The notes under the pieces are model-generated. The model was not told the origin of the DNA. It made no database searches and saw only the letters and a program-made list of their open reading frames with translations. From assembly GCA_015489255.1 (NCBI GenBank), contig WGAD01000210.1, positions 1-6,955 of the forward strand: DNA of 6,955 nucleotides. Direction: 5' to 3'. Below are positions 1-5,587 of this stretch, in pieces (position 1 is the stretch's first letter; the number at the start of each line of letters is the position of its first letter). Position numbers and translations under genes: made by a program. The DNA is from Anaerolineales bacterium. Lineage in GTDB: Bacteria > Chloroflexota > Anaerolineae > Anaerolineales > Villigracilaceae.

Positions 1-943
1 AATTATGCGCGCGCCACAAAACGGCAATGCCCCACCCCACCAACCCGGAAGCCAGGATGTGGATGAACGGCGTCATGGCGCGAAACAGGACACCGCCCGC
101 CCAAGCAGCGCCGACCAGAGCCGAACTGGCCATCACGTTTTCGTACCAGGCGAAGATCGCCCCGCTGGCCGCGCCGAGAACGAACCCCTGCCGGGAAGAA
201 CGAAGTCGGTGGCCCAACATCCACAAAGGCAACGGCTTCAGAAGTTCCTCCACCAAAGGGACGAGCAGGGAAAAGTAGGCCATCGTCAGCCAGGCAATCT
301 CAGGCGAACCCTGCAACAGTTCGCCGATGTAGGGCAAAAAATGCTCACTGGCGGCGCTGTCAAGCCAGGCGAGGTTGAACTGAAGCGAGAACGAGGGGTT
401 CCAGGCCAGCCACAGGAAGATCAAGAGAAAGAGGAACAACATCTCAAAGGCCATGCTCAAAAGGGGCGCGAACATCGCATCCACCGCCAGCACCCCCCAA
501 AAGCGCAACGGCGAACCGAGCTCCAATCCGTCCACCGCCCACAAAAAAGCCAAGAGCACCGGCAAGAACACCGCCGGCACGTGCACCAGGCTGTTAAGCG
601 GCAGCCAGACAGCCTCGCCACGCGAGGCCAGGTAACCCAACCCCATGCTGACCACCCAACCAACCGCCAGCGCGGCATACACCCGGGAGGGCACGCGCAA
701 GCGCAGCGGCGCGACGCCGGTTTCCCCCTGCAACCGGCGCACGGCAAACCAGGCTGCCAGCCCCAAAACCAGCGGCAGGCTGAGCGACCCCAGCCCCAGC
801 GCCAGCAGAGAAGAAAACATCCACATATCGCCACTCAGGCTGATGAACAGCATACCCGGGATCCCGGCCAGGAAGAGGGCCATGCCACTCAACGAGAGCA
901 GCAGCACCCCCCACACTTCCCAGCGACGAACCGGCATCTCCAC
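1..943 (-). CDS. PrsW-like intramembrane protease, 3' end cut by window edge
   Basis: Seen: 314 codons are visible, open through the left edge. The protein is strongly hydrophobic, with about eight probable membrane segments. Three motifs match the PrsW (PF13367) pattern, numbering from GTG at 943: EExxK (E232, E233, K236), FxxxE followed by N (F264, E268) and a late membrane-embedded His (H295) preceded by R288. Family knowledge: Bacillus subtilis PrsW makes the first cut in the anti-sigma factor RsiW, and the conserved Glu and His residues are needed for activity. Oddity: EExxK comes after about 230 residues, far later than in the roughly 220-residue Bacillus protein, so there is an N-terminal membrane extension. 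Start: GAGGAG at 951-956 lies 7 nt before GTG 943; an ATG at 937 in the same frame is the alternative. The gene begins 1 nt after the lipoprotein stop, so co-translation is likely. Inferred substrate: unknown, since no anti-sigma factor is visible. Confidence 0.82.
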   Translation of the reverse strand, partial: MEMPVRRWEVWGVLLLSLSGMALFLAGIPGMLFISLSGDMWMFSSLLALGLGSLSLPLVLGLAAWFAVRRLQGETGVAPLRLRVPSRVYAALAVGWVVSMGLGYLASRGEAVWLPLNSLVHVPAVFLPVLLAFLWAVDGLELGSPLRFWGVLAVDAMFAPLLSMAFEMLFLFLLIFLWLAWNPSFSLQFNLAWLDSAASEHFLPYIGELLQGSPEIAWLTMAYFSLLVPLVEELLKPLPLWMLGHRLRSSRQGFVLGAASGAIFAWYENVMASSALVGAAWAGGVLFRAMTPFIHILASGLVGWGIAVLWRAHN

Positions 944-944
944 C

Positions 945-2183
945 TTAACGCTCCTCGATGCGGATGCCCAACAATTTATCGCCCGGCATCAACCACTGCC
1001 CGGGCTGCGGATCGCGCGGCCTTAGCTGCTCCAGCACCTCCATCCCGCTGATGACCTGCCCAAAAATGGTATAGCGTCCGTTCAGGTGCTCCGCCGGCCC
1101 GTAGGTGATGAAAAACTGCGAACCGTTGGTGTTCGGCCCGGCGTTGGCCATGCCAACCACCCCGGCCCGGTCGAAGCGGAGATCCGGGGAAATCTCATCC
1201 AGAATGAAGTACCCTGGGCCGCCCAACCCGGTTCCACTGGGGTCGCCAGTCTGGGCGATGAATCCCTCGAGCACGCGGTGGAAGGTGATGTCATCGTACC
1301 AGCCTTGCTGCGCCAGGAACACGAAGTTGTTCACCGTGTACGGCGCCTTGTCTGGGAACAGCTGGATCACCACCTCGCCTTTTTCCGTCTGCAAGGTGGC
1401 AATGTATTCCCGCTCGGGGTCGATCACCCAGGGGGGGCAGGTATTGAACTGGCGGTCGCCCAACAAGATCAAGCGAATACTGCTGTCCAGCGAGGCATAA
1501 TCGTAAACGCCCTGGTAAATCTGCCCGTTGATGAGCAAAATCGGGGTGCCCGGAAACTGGACTTCCATCGTGTATCCCAGGATTTCAGCCAGCCGCTTCT
1601 CCACTTCTGCGCCCTGCAAGTCAGCGGCAAATTGTTCGGCGTCCAGGCCGATCTGGGGTGCCTGGGACATCAACCAATCGTGGAAAGCCGCCGGTTCCAG
1701 GTCGCGCCAGGTCTCTTGCTCTCCCAGCAGGAGGGCATACATTTCCCAAAAGCGCCCCTGCAAATCTGCCGCTTCGGCGGCCTGGGCTGCCAGGGTGGCC
1801 TTGTCGTGCAGTTGCACCTGCGGATAGGCGCGGAAAACCACCCGCAGTTTGTCGGGAAAGGCCTGGCGCAACCGCTCCAGAATAGGCTTCAGAGCCGCTT
1901 CGCCGCCGCCCTGGTAGTCGCCATATACGGTGAGGGTCACCGCCGCGGCCTCCGGCCCCTGGCTGTGATCCGCCGCCGTCACCTGCGGAAAGAGCGAAGG
2001 CTCATCGGGGGCTGGGGTAGGCGGAGCGGGCAGCGCCCGGCAAGATTCGCCAAAAGTCGGCGTCGGCGTCAGCGGCAAGATCAGGGTCGGCACAGCCGTC
2101 GGCGAAACAACCGGCCCAGGGGTTGAGGGGCTGCATCCCGCCAGCAGGAGCAAAAAGACCGGTAACAACAGCCAGCGTTTCAT
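945..2183 (-). CDS. Lipoprotein: DsbA-fold domain fused to cyclophilin-type peptidyl-prolyl isomerase
   Basis: 412 residues. The N-terminus is a lipoprotein signal: KR, a hydrophobic run, and the lipobox L-A-G-C with Cys17. A Pro/Thr-rich linker follows (about 18-62). Residues about 78-245 resemble a DsbA/Thioredoxin_4 domain, including V-F-R-A-Y-P, F-W-E-M-Y and the cis-Pro segment G-T-P at 212-214. The usual C-x-x-C is replaced by G-G-G-E (92-95), so disulfide chemistry is not expected. Residues about 262-412 are a cyclophilin domain. It keeps the catalytic F-H-R (Arg303), Gln311, M-A-N-A-G and S-Q-F-F-I-T. The position of human CypA Trp121 is His366. Expected role: prolyl isomerase and chaperone tethered outside the membrane. 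Start: ATG 2183 sits 6 nt after GGAGGAA (2190-2196) and puts the signal peptide at the N-terminus; in-frame ATGs at 2198 and 2237 do not. It overlaps the upstream peptidase gene by 182 bp. Confidence 0.93.
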   Translation of the reverse strand: MKRWLLLPVFLLLLAGCSPSTPGPVVSPTAVPTLILPLTPTPTFGESCRALPAPPTPAPDEPSLFPQVTAADHSQGPEAAAVTLTVYGDYQGGGEAALKPILERLRQAFPDKLRVVFRAYPQVQLHDKATLAAQAAEAADLQGRFWEMYALLLGEQETWRDLEPAAFHDWLMSQAPQIGLDAEQFAADLQGAEVEKRLAEILGYTMEVQFPGTPILLINGQIYQGVYDYASLDSSIRLILLGDRQFNTCPPWVIDPEREYIATLQTEKGEVVIQLFPDKAPYTVNNFVFLAQQGWYDDITFHRVLEGFIAQTGDPSGTGLGGPGYFILDEISPDLRFDRAGVVGMANAGPNTNGSQFFITYGPAEHLNGRYTIFGQVISGMEVLEQLRPRDPQPGQWLMPGDKLLGIRIEER

Positions 2184-3480
2184 CGGGCGTTCCTCCATCG
2201 TCAGTAGGGTTTTCCAACAAAGATTGCAATTCGGCAAAAGAATGCAAGCGGCTTATCGCACGGACGAAAGCGCCCAGAGAGGGGCTTCTTTCGCGCAGCG
2301 TGCGCACCGCCGGGCCAACCGGATCGGCCCCGGCAGCGCCGCCAGGGGCAGCGGCATAGGCGCCGTAAAAGGCAAAATAAGCCTGGTTGAGCTTGCGCAG
2401 ACGCAAGCCCATCAGCCAGAAAAACTGGCGGCGCACTTCCATATAGGTTTCCGCCGCCTCCACCTCGCCAGCGTCCAGAAGGGCATCTACCCGCACCCGC
2501 GTGCGATGAAGTTCCTCCCGCGCATCGAAGACCGGGCGCGGCCAGTCGCGGGGGTCGGGGTGTTCTTGCAGCCAGGCCACGCTTTCCTCTCCATGTTGCG
2601 CCAGGGGCACACGCTCCGGGTAAAACTGACGCAGCACCGCGACGCCGATCTCCTCGCCGGCGATCGAAGCCGTCGTTTCGTTCATGGTGCGCAGGGCAGG
2701 CGTTCGATCGTAGCGCAGCCCGAGGGGATGCCAGTTGAGGTAGTTATGCGTCCACTCGTGGGCAAAGGTCTGCACCGTCCAAGACAGGCTGGCCGTGCGC
2801 TGCACCATGGTGGGGTATGTGCCCACGCCGCCAACCGGAACGACAAGGGAAGAGACGCCCAGATCGGCATCCACGCGGGCTTCCAGGCGCTCGAAATCGT
2901 CAGCGGTCAAATCTGGGCGCAGCATGAAGGCGGCCACCTGCTCGATGCGGTCGCGCGGGGAGATCACCAGGTCGTAGGGCAAGGGGGTGATGTGCGCCAG
3001 AACGGGAGGCAGCGGCTGGCCGAGGAAAGTCAGGCCTTCTTGCGCGAGGACGGCGGCGATCTGCGCCTCCAGGACGGATTCGGCCAGGATCTGCACCCGG
3101 GCCTGGTCGCGGCGCAAGGCATCCAGACGGGCGCGCAGCAGCGCGCCGTCCGCTTGCGGGTCGGTCACGCGCGGGTCACTGTAGAGGTCGTTCAGCGCGG
3201 CCTCCGTCCGCAGCGCGTCCTCCGTCAGGCGAAAGTAATCGTCTACCGCCTGCTTGCGCGCCACCCGCGAGAGGTAGCCGGGCAGCCCCATGCTGGCTTG
3301 CTGTGCCTTAAACCATAACGCCCGCACCGTCCAGATATTGAAATCGAAGGTCAGGCCGTCCACATACATGGCCGCCCGGGCGCGCAAATCGGGCAAACGG
3401 GGGACACTGGTAGAAAGCAGGAGCGCCACCACCCCCAACAGGATGGCGCGCTCCAGCCAGGCTTGCCAACGAGAAAACAT
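2002..3480 (-). CDS. Membrane-anchored HExxH zinc metallopeptidase (gluzincin-like)
   Basis: 492 residues, family not firmly named. An N-terminal basic/aromatic stretch is followed by one membrane segment (about 10-24), which predicts a cytoplasmic N-terminus and an external catalytic domain. The zinc site is H-E-W-T-H (His241, Glu242, His245). Downstream, N-E-T-T-A-S carries Glu268, 23 residues after His245, a good candidate third ligand. A later [12 protein letters not shown] segment and the N-E-x-x-A motif loosely recall bacterial putative aminopeptidases (PF10023); this is weak resemblance only. The middle is rich in charged helices (about 75-145 and 320-360). Start: ATG 3480 is chosen because the ATG at 3489 lies inside the -10 element and the one at 3567 lies upstream of it. 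No Shine-Dalgarno is present. The last 60 residues are encoded inside the next gene and look unlike the rest (Asp/Ala- and Pro-rich), so they may not belong to the conserved protein. Confidence 0.83.
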   Translation of the reverse strand: MFSRWQAWLERAILLGVVALLLSTSVPRLPDLRARAAMYVDGLTFDFNIWTVRALWFKAQQASMGLPGYLSRVARKQAVDDYFRLTEDALRTEAALNDLYSDPRVTDPQADGALLRARLDALRRDQARVQILAESVLEAQIAAVLAQEGLTFLGQPLPPVLAHITPLPYDLVISPRDRIEQVAAFMLRPDLTADDFERLEARVDADLGVSSLVVPVGGVGTYPTMVQRTASLSWTVQTFAHEWTHNYLNWHPLGLRYDRTPALRTMNETTASIAGEEIGVAVLRQFYPERVPLAQHGEESVAWLQEHPDPRDWPRPVFDAREELHRTRVRVDALLDAGEVEAAETYMEVRRQFFWLMGLRLRKLNQAYFAFYGAYAAAPGGAAGADPVGPAVRTLRERSPSLGAFVRAISRLHSFAELQSLLENPTDDGGTPDETLAVVTGLFAPAGGMQPLNPWAGCFADGCADPDLAADADADFWRILPGAARSAYPSPR

Positions 3481-3487
3481 ACCCGGC

Positions 3488-3496
3488 ATTATACCA
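3488..3496 (-). promoter_or_regulatory. Extended -10 promoter of the peptidase/PPIase/PrsW unit
   Basis: The minus strand reads TGGTATAAT: a perfect -10 (TATAAT, 3488-3493) with the TGn extension. No good -35 lies 16-18 bp upstream, which fits an extended -10 promoter. Counting 6-7 bases past the element puts the transcript start at about 3480-3482, at or next to the A of the ATG, so the mRNA would be leaderless. The promoter lies just downstream of the tlpA-like terminator, so the two units are probably transcribed separately. Confidence 0.72.
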
Positions 3497-3531
3497 ACAC
3501 ACGGGCGCAAAGGGTGATGTTTTTTGCAAAT

Positions 3532-3557
3532 GAAAAGGGCCGTCCAGAGGGACGGCC
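3532..3557 (-). terminator. Intrinsic terminator after the TlpA-like gene
   Basis: On the minus strand a perfect 8-bp stem (GGCCGTCC / GGACGGCC, 3550-3557 with 3538-3545) closes a 4-nt loop and is followed by CTTTTC. It starts 6 nt after the TGA stop at 3564-3566. The U-run is short (four), so some read-through into the peptidase gene is possible. Confidence 0.78.
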
Positions 3558-3563
3558 TCGGGG

Positions 3564-4160
3564 TCATTCGCCCCGCACGATGGGAGTGACCTCGTTTTCC
3601 AGGGTTTCCGGGTCTAACATGCCGATGTGGATCTTTTGTACCCGGCCATCCGGTCCGACGATGATCGAGGTGGGGAAGCTCTGGACGCCATACCCGCTGA
3701 TGGCGCAGGCGGTTTCATCCAGCAAAACGGGAAAGGGCAGGCGGTAATCGTAAGCGAACTGCCGCACCTGGCTCAGGCCTTCCTGGGCGTTGATCGCCAA
3801 GATGACGAAGCCCTCGTCCTGGTGCGCCTCGTAATAGGCTTTGAGGGCCGGCATTTCGGCGCGGCAGGGCGGGCACCAGGTGGCCCAGAAGTTGATCAAC
3901 ACCGTCTGGCCTTCGTAATCGCTCAGGTGAACGGTGTTGCCCTCGATGTCTTTCAAGGTGAAGTCGGAGGCGGGTTCGCCCATCTGCGCCATGGCCGAAA
4001 CGCCACAAGAGCTGCCAGTCCGGGCCATGAAGACCAACGCCGTCAGGATGAGCAGCAGGCCGCCGCCCCACATCCACATGGCTTGCTGCTGGCGTTTACG
4101 ACGGGCCTGGGCGCGCTGGCGCCGAACCTGTTTGCGAGAGGACTGTTTTTTCTTTGCCAC
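3564..4160 (-). CDS. Membrane-anchored TlpA/ResA-like thioredoxin
   Basis: 198 residues. The N-terminus is an extremely basic tail (residues 3-24, mostly Lys/Arg/Gln) followed by one membrane segment (about 28-46), so the thioredoxin domain faces outward by the positive-inside rule. The redoxin/AhpC-TSA-type domain spans about 60-198. It has the redox motif W-C-P-P-C (Cys96, Cys99), the preceding I-N-F-W-A-T and the cis-Pro loop S-F-P-T (Pro163). Two further cysteines (52, 152) flank the domain. Family knowledge: TlpA/ResA/CcmG proteins reduce disulfides outside the membrane, often for cytochrome c maturation or copper-site assembly. No such partner gene is in view, so the substrate is unknown. 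Start: GTG 4160 follows GAGGAG (4167-4172) by 6 nt. The gene lies 59 nt downstream of trmI and probably shares its transcript, ending at the hairpin at 3532-3557. Peroxiredoxin is less likely given C-P-P-C. Confidence 0.9.
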   Translation of the reverse strand: MAKKKQSSRKQVRRQRAQARRKRQQQAMWMWGGGLLLILTALVFMARTGSSCGVSAMAQMGEPASDFTLKDIEGNTVHLSDYEGQTVLINFWATWCPPCRAEMPALKAYYEAHQDEGFVILAINAQEGLSQVRQFAYDYRLPFPVLLDETACAISGYGVQSFPTSIIVGPDGRVQKIHIGMLDPETLENEVTPIVRGE

Positions 4161-4219
4161 GGAACGCTCCTCGGGAAAAAGTCTCGTCTTTTAGATGAGA
4201 GCGTCCCGAAAAAGTGACA

Positions 4220-5071
4220 TCAGGGCGTCGGGTCGGCCTCCAACCCTTGCTCGGCCAACAATTTGCGCCCAGCCGGGTTTTCCACCGGCTCGATGCGGCG
4301 GGCAAAAATGATGAAGCCCGTATGCGCCACCATGCGATCGACCGGACGGATGCGATGCGGGACGGGTTTGTAATAACGCAACAAAAGCTCGGTCATTTCG
4401 ATGAAGGCAAAATGGCGCTCGCGCAGCGCGCGCAAAAGTTTTTCCACCTGGTTGAACGTGGGCACCAATGCGCTGAAAAAGCCGCCCGGCTTGAGCGCCG
4501 CCCGCACCTGGGCAATGTACTCCCAGGGCGTGGGCACGTCGAGGAAAAAGGCATCCACGCCGCTTTCGCGGAAGCCGTCGGCGATATCGGCCAGGTGAAA
4601 GGTGACCCGATCGGCCAGCCCCAGGCGTTCCAGGTTGTTCTGCGCCATGCGTTGCATCTGCGGGCGGCGTTCGTAGGAAAACACCCGCCCCTGCGGACCG
4701 ACCGCCCAGGCCAGGGCAGCGGTCATCGCCCCCGAGCCGGTGCCGGCCTCCATCACCCGATAGCCGGGGCCGATGCCCATGGTCATCAGGATGAAACCGA
4801 TGTCTTTGGGGTACAAGATTTGCGTGTTGCGGCGCAAATTGAGCAGCAGATCGGCCAGCGAGGGCTGCAAGACGAAGAAAGGGCTGCCGTTGTGGCTGAA
4901 GACCTGCGTCCCCCAGCGCAAGCCGATGATGTCATCGTGCTGCAACACGCCGCGGTGGGTTTGAAATTCCTCACCCGGCCGCACGGTAATCAAAAAATAC
5001 TTGTGACGCAGCCCCACCAGCTGCACCAGGTCGCCCGGCTGAACGGTCTCTTTACCAGCGTTCCAGGTCAT
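4220..5071 (-). CDS. trmI: tRNA (adenine-N1)-methyltransferase, m1A58-type TrmI
   Basis: 283 residues, the usual TrmI length. This is a cytoplasmic SAM-dependent enzyme that methylates N1 of adenine 58 in the tRNA T-loop; family members work as homotetramers. The small N-terminal beta domain (about 8-70) begins with G-D-L-V-Q-L-V and contains the T-H-R-G linker typical of the family. The Rossmann domain follows (about 85-260). SAM motif I is E-A-G-T-G-S-G (108-114), and the acidic residue after the second strand is Glu134 in S-Y-E-R-R. The catalytic-type motif is L-D-V-P-T-P-W with Asp178. The late R-P-x-x-R-M-V-A-H-T-G-F block (242-253) is also characteristic. Start: ATG 5071 with AGGAG (5077-5081) 5 nt upstream. 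The gene is divergent from csp and leads a likely two-gene unit with the TlpA-like thioredoxin. The functional link between the two is not obvious. Confidence 0.95.
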   Translation of the reverse strand: MTWNAGKETVQPGDLVQLVGLRHKYFLITVRPGEEFQTHRGVLQHDDIIGLRWGTQVFSHNGSPFFVLQPSLADLLLNLRRNTQILYPKDIGFILMTMGIGPGYRVMEAGTGSGAMTAALAWAVGPQGRVFSYERRPQMQRMAQNNLERLGLADRVTFHLADIADGFRESGVDAFFLDVPTPWEYIAQVRAALKPGGFFSALVPTFNQVEKLLRALRERHFAFIEMTELLLRYYKPVPHRIRPVDRMVAHTGFIIFARRIEPVENPAGRKLLAEQGLEADPTP

Positions 5072-5112
5072 GCGCTCTCCTGAATGTACATAAAGGAATG
5101 GGTATGCGCGTT

Positions 5113-5121
5113 ATCTTACCA
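5113..5121 (-). promoter_or_regulatory. Probable extended -10 promoter of trmI
   Basis: The minus strand reads TGGTAAGAT, a TGn-extended -10 (TAAGAT at 5113-5118). The expected transcript start is near 5106, giving a leader of about 35 nt that includes the AGGAG site. No convincing -35 is seen. A small perfect palindrome (GCCGC-T-GCGGC, 5134-5144) lies between this element and the divergent csp -35 and could be a regulator site, but nothing identifies one. Confidence 0.5.
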
Positions 5122-5159
5122 CAGGGAGGGCGTGCCGCTGCGGCGCGGCCAAAATTACA

Positions 5160-5188
5160 TTGACATCCATCCCAAAACCTGATACACT
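5160..5188 (+). promoter_or_regulatory. Sigma-70-type promoter of csp
   Basis: A perfect -35 TTGACA (5160-5165), a 17-bp spacer and -10 TACACT (5183-5188) preceded by TGA, which also makes an extended -10. This is the strongest promoter in the window. The expected transcript start is near 5195, giving a leader of about 110 nt before the csp start codon. A long leader is typical of cold-shock genes. Confidence 0.85.
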
Positions 5189-5224
5189 TTGCCTGCAAGT
5201 GTCACCAGTTGCTGAGGATACCTG

Positions 5225-5256
5225 GCCGGAGCAGTGACCTGCTCCGGCTCTTTTTT
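5225..5256 (+). terminator. Intrinsic terminator inside the csp 5' leader (candidate attenuator)
   Basis: A perfect 9-bp stem GCCGGAGCA (5225-5233) / TGCTCCGGC (5240-5248) with loop GTGACC is followed at once by TCTTTTTT (5249-5256). By all usual criteria this is a Rho-independent terminator. Yet it lies about 30 nt after the csp promoter start point and 49 nt before the csp start codon, with no gene ending upstream. The loop can pair with GTCAC at 5201-5205, a possible alternative fold. A second T-rich block and the palindrome GAAAATTTTC (5272-5281) follow before the ribosome binding site. It would act either as an attenuator or as the 3' end of a small RNA of about 60 nt. Confidence 0.75.
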
Positions 5257-5305
5257 CAGCGGCGGACACACGAAAATTTTCTGTTTTTTCAAGGAGTACG
5301 CAACA

Positions 5306-5515
5306 ATGAACGAACGTGTAATCGGCACCGTGAAGTGGTTCAACGCGACCAAGGGCTACGGCTTCATCTCCCGCGAAGACGGCCCGGATGTGTTCGTCCA
5401 CTTCAGCGCGATCCAGATGGACGGCTACCGCACCCTCGAAGAGGGCCAGCGCGTGGAGTTCTCCATCGAACAGGGTCCCAAAGGCCTTCAGGCCGCCGAT
5501 GTCCGCCCGCTGTAA
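5306..5515 (+). CDS. csp: CspA-family cold-shock protein
   Basis: 69 residues, the standard length for a single cold-shock domain (five-stranded OB fold). The signature is complete: G-T-V-K-W-F-N (7-13, with Trp11 and Phe12), RNP1 K-G-Y-G-F-I (16-21) and RNP2 V-F-V-H-F (29-33). The C-terminal half follows the family pattern (E-E-G-Q-R-V-E-F). Family knowledge: these proteins bind U/T-rich single-stranded nucleic acid, melt RNA structure and, for CspA, CspC and CspE of E. coli, act as transcription antiterminators. Start: ATG 5306 with AAGGAG (5291-5296) 9 nt upstream. The frame is open back to an ATG at 5234, but that lies within the terminator hairpin and would add a non-family tail. Regulation: near-consensus promoter, long leader, internal terminator and U-rich tracts, then a strong downstream terminator. 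The gene stands alone, divergent from trmI and convergent with mnmA. Confidence 0.97.
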   Translation: MNERVIGTVKWFNATKGYGFISREDGPDVFVHFSAIQMDGYRTLEEGQRVEFSIEQGPKGLQAADVRPL

Positions 5516-5538
5516 GCCGCACGGACGCAACATCCAGG

Positions 5539-5563
5539 CGCCCCGCTCAAAGCGGGGCGTTTT
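5539..5563 (+). terminator. Intrinsic terminator of csp
   Basis: A perfect 9-bp stem CGCCCCGCT (5539-5547) / AGCGGGGCG (5551-5559) with a CAA loop, then TTTT. It lies 23 nt after the csp stop. On the minus strand the hairpin is followed by CCTGG rather than a T-run, so it should work poorly for the convergent mnmA transcript. No other mnmA terminator is evident. Confidence 0.88.
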
Positions 5564-5587
5564 GCTTTCCATTGGTCGCCAGGCCGC

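Noticed and set aside
5..1051. Long plus-strand open frame (348 codons) across the PrsW-like region
   Set aside because: It is rich in Gln, His, Arg and Pro with no recognisable motif. The opposite strand encodes a coherent membrane protein with EExxK and FxxxE motifs, so this is an antisense shadow.
1086..2126. Plus-strand open frame (346 codons) antisense to the cyclophilin lipoprotein
   Set aside because: No domain signature, and the minus strand holds clear cyclophilin motifs. High GC leaves antisense frames open.
2224..3318. Plus-strand open frame (364 codons) antisense to the metallopeptidase
   Set aside because: Arg/Gly/His-rich composition with no motif. The minus strand has the zinc-binding site and an anchored N-terminus.
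3478..3567. Upstream start codons for the metallopeptidase (ATG at 3567 and 3489)
   Set aside because: 3489 is part of the TATAAT element and 3567 lies upstream of the promoter and across the tlpA-like terminator. Both add residues ahead of a natural anchor sequence.
3627..4217. Plus-strand open frame antisense to the TlpA-like thioredoxin
   Set aside because: The minus strand encodes W-C-P-P-C and a typical redoxin domain; this frame has nothing recognisable.
4161..4219. Hairpin (TCTCATC / GACGAGA plus TTTTT) between trmI and the TlpA-like gene, considered as a terminator or RBS-masking fold
   Set aside because: The minus-strand stem has an internal A-C mismatch and is AU-rich and weak. 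It is more likely just the short spacer of a two-gene unit, though partial termination cannot be excluded.
4214..5083. Plus-strand open frame (289 codons) antisense to trmI
   Set aside because: It mirrors the exact extent of trmI, whose SAM-binding and catalytic motifs are intact on the minus strand.
5111..5572. Minus-strand open frame (153 codons) across csp and its leader
   Set aside because: It runs antisense through the cold-shock domain, both terminators and the promoter; no ribosome binding site or domain supports it.
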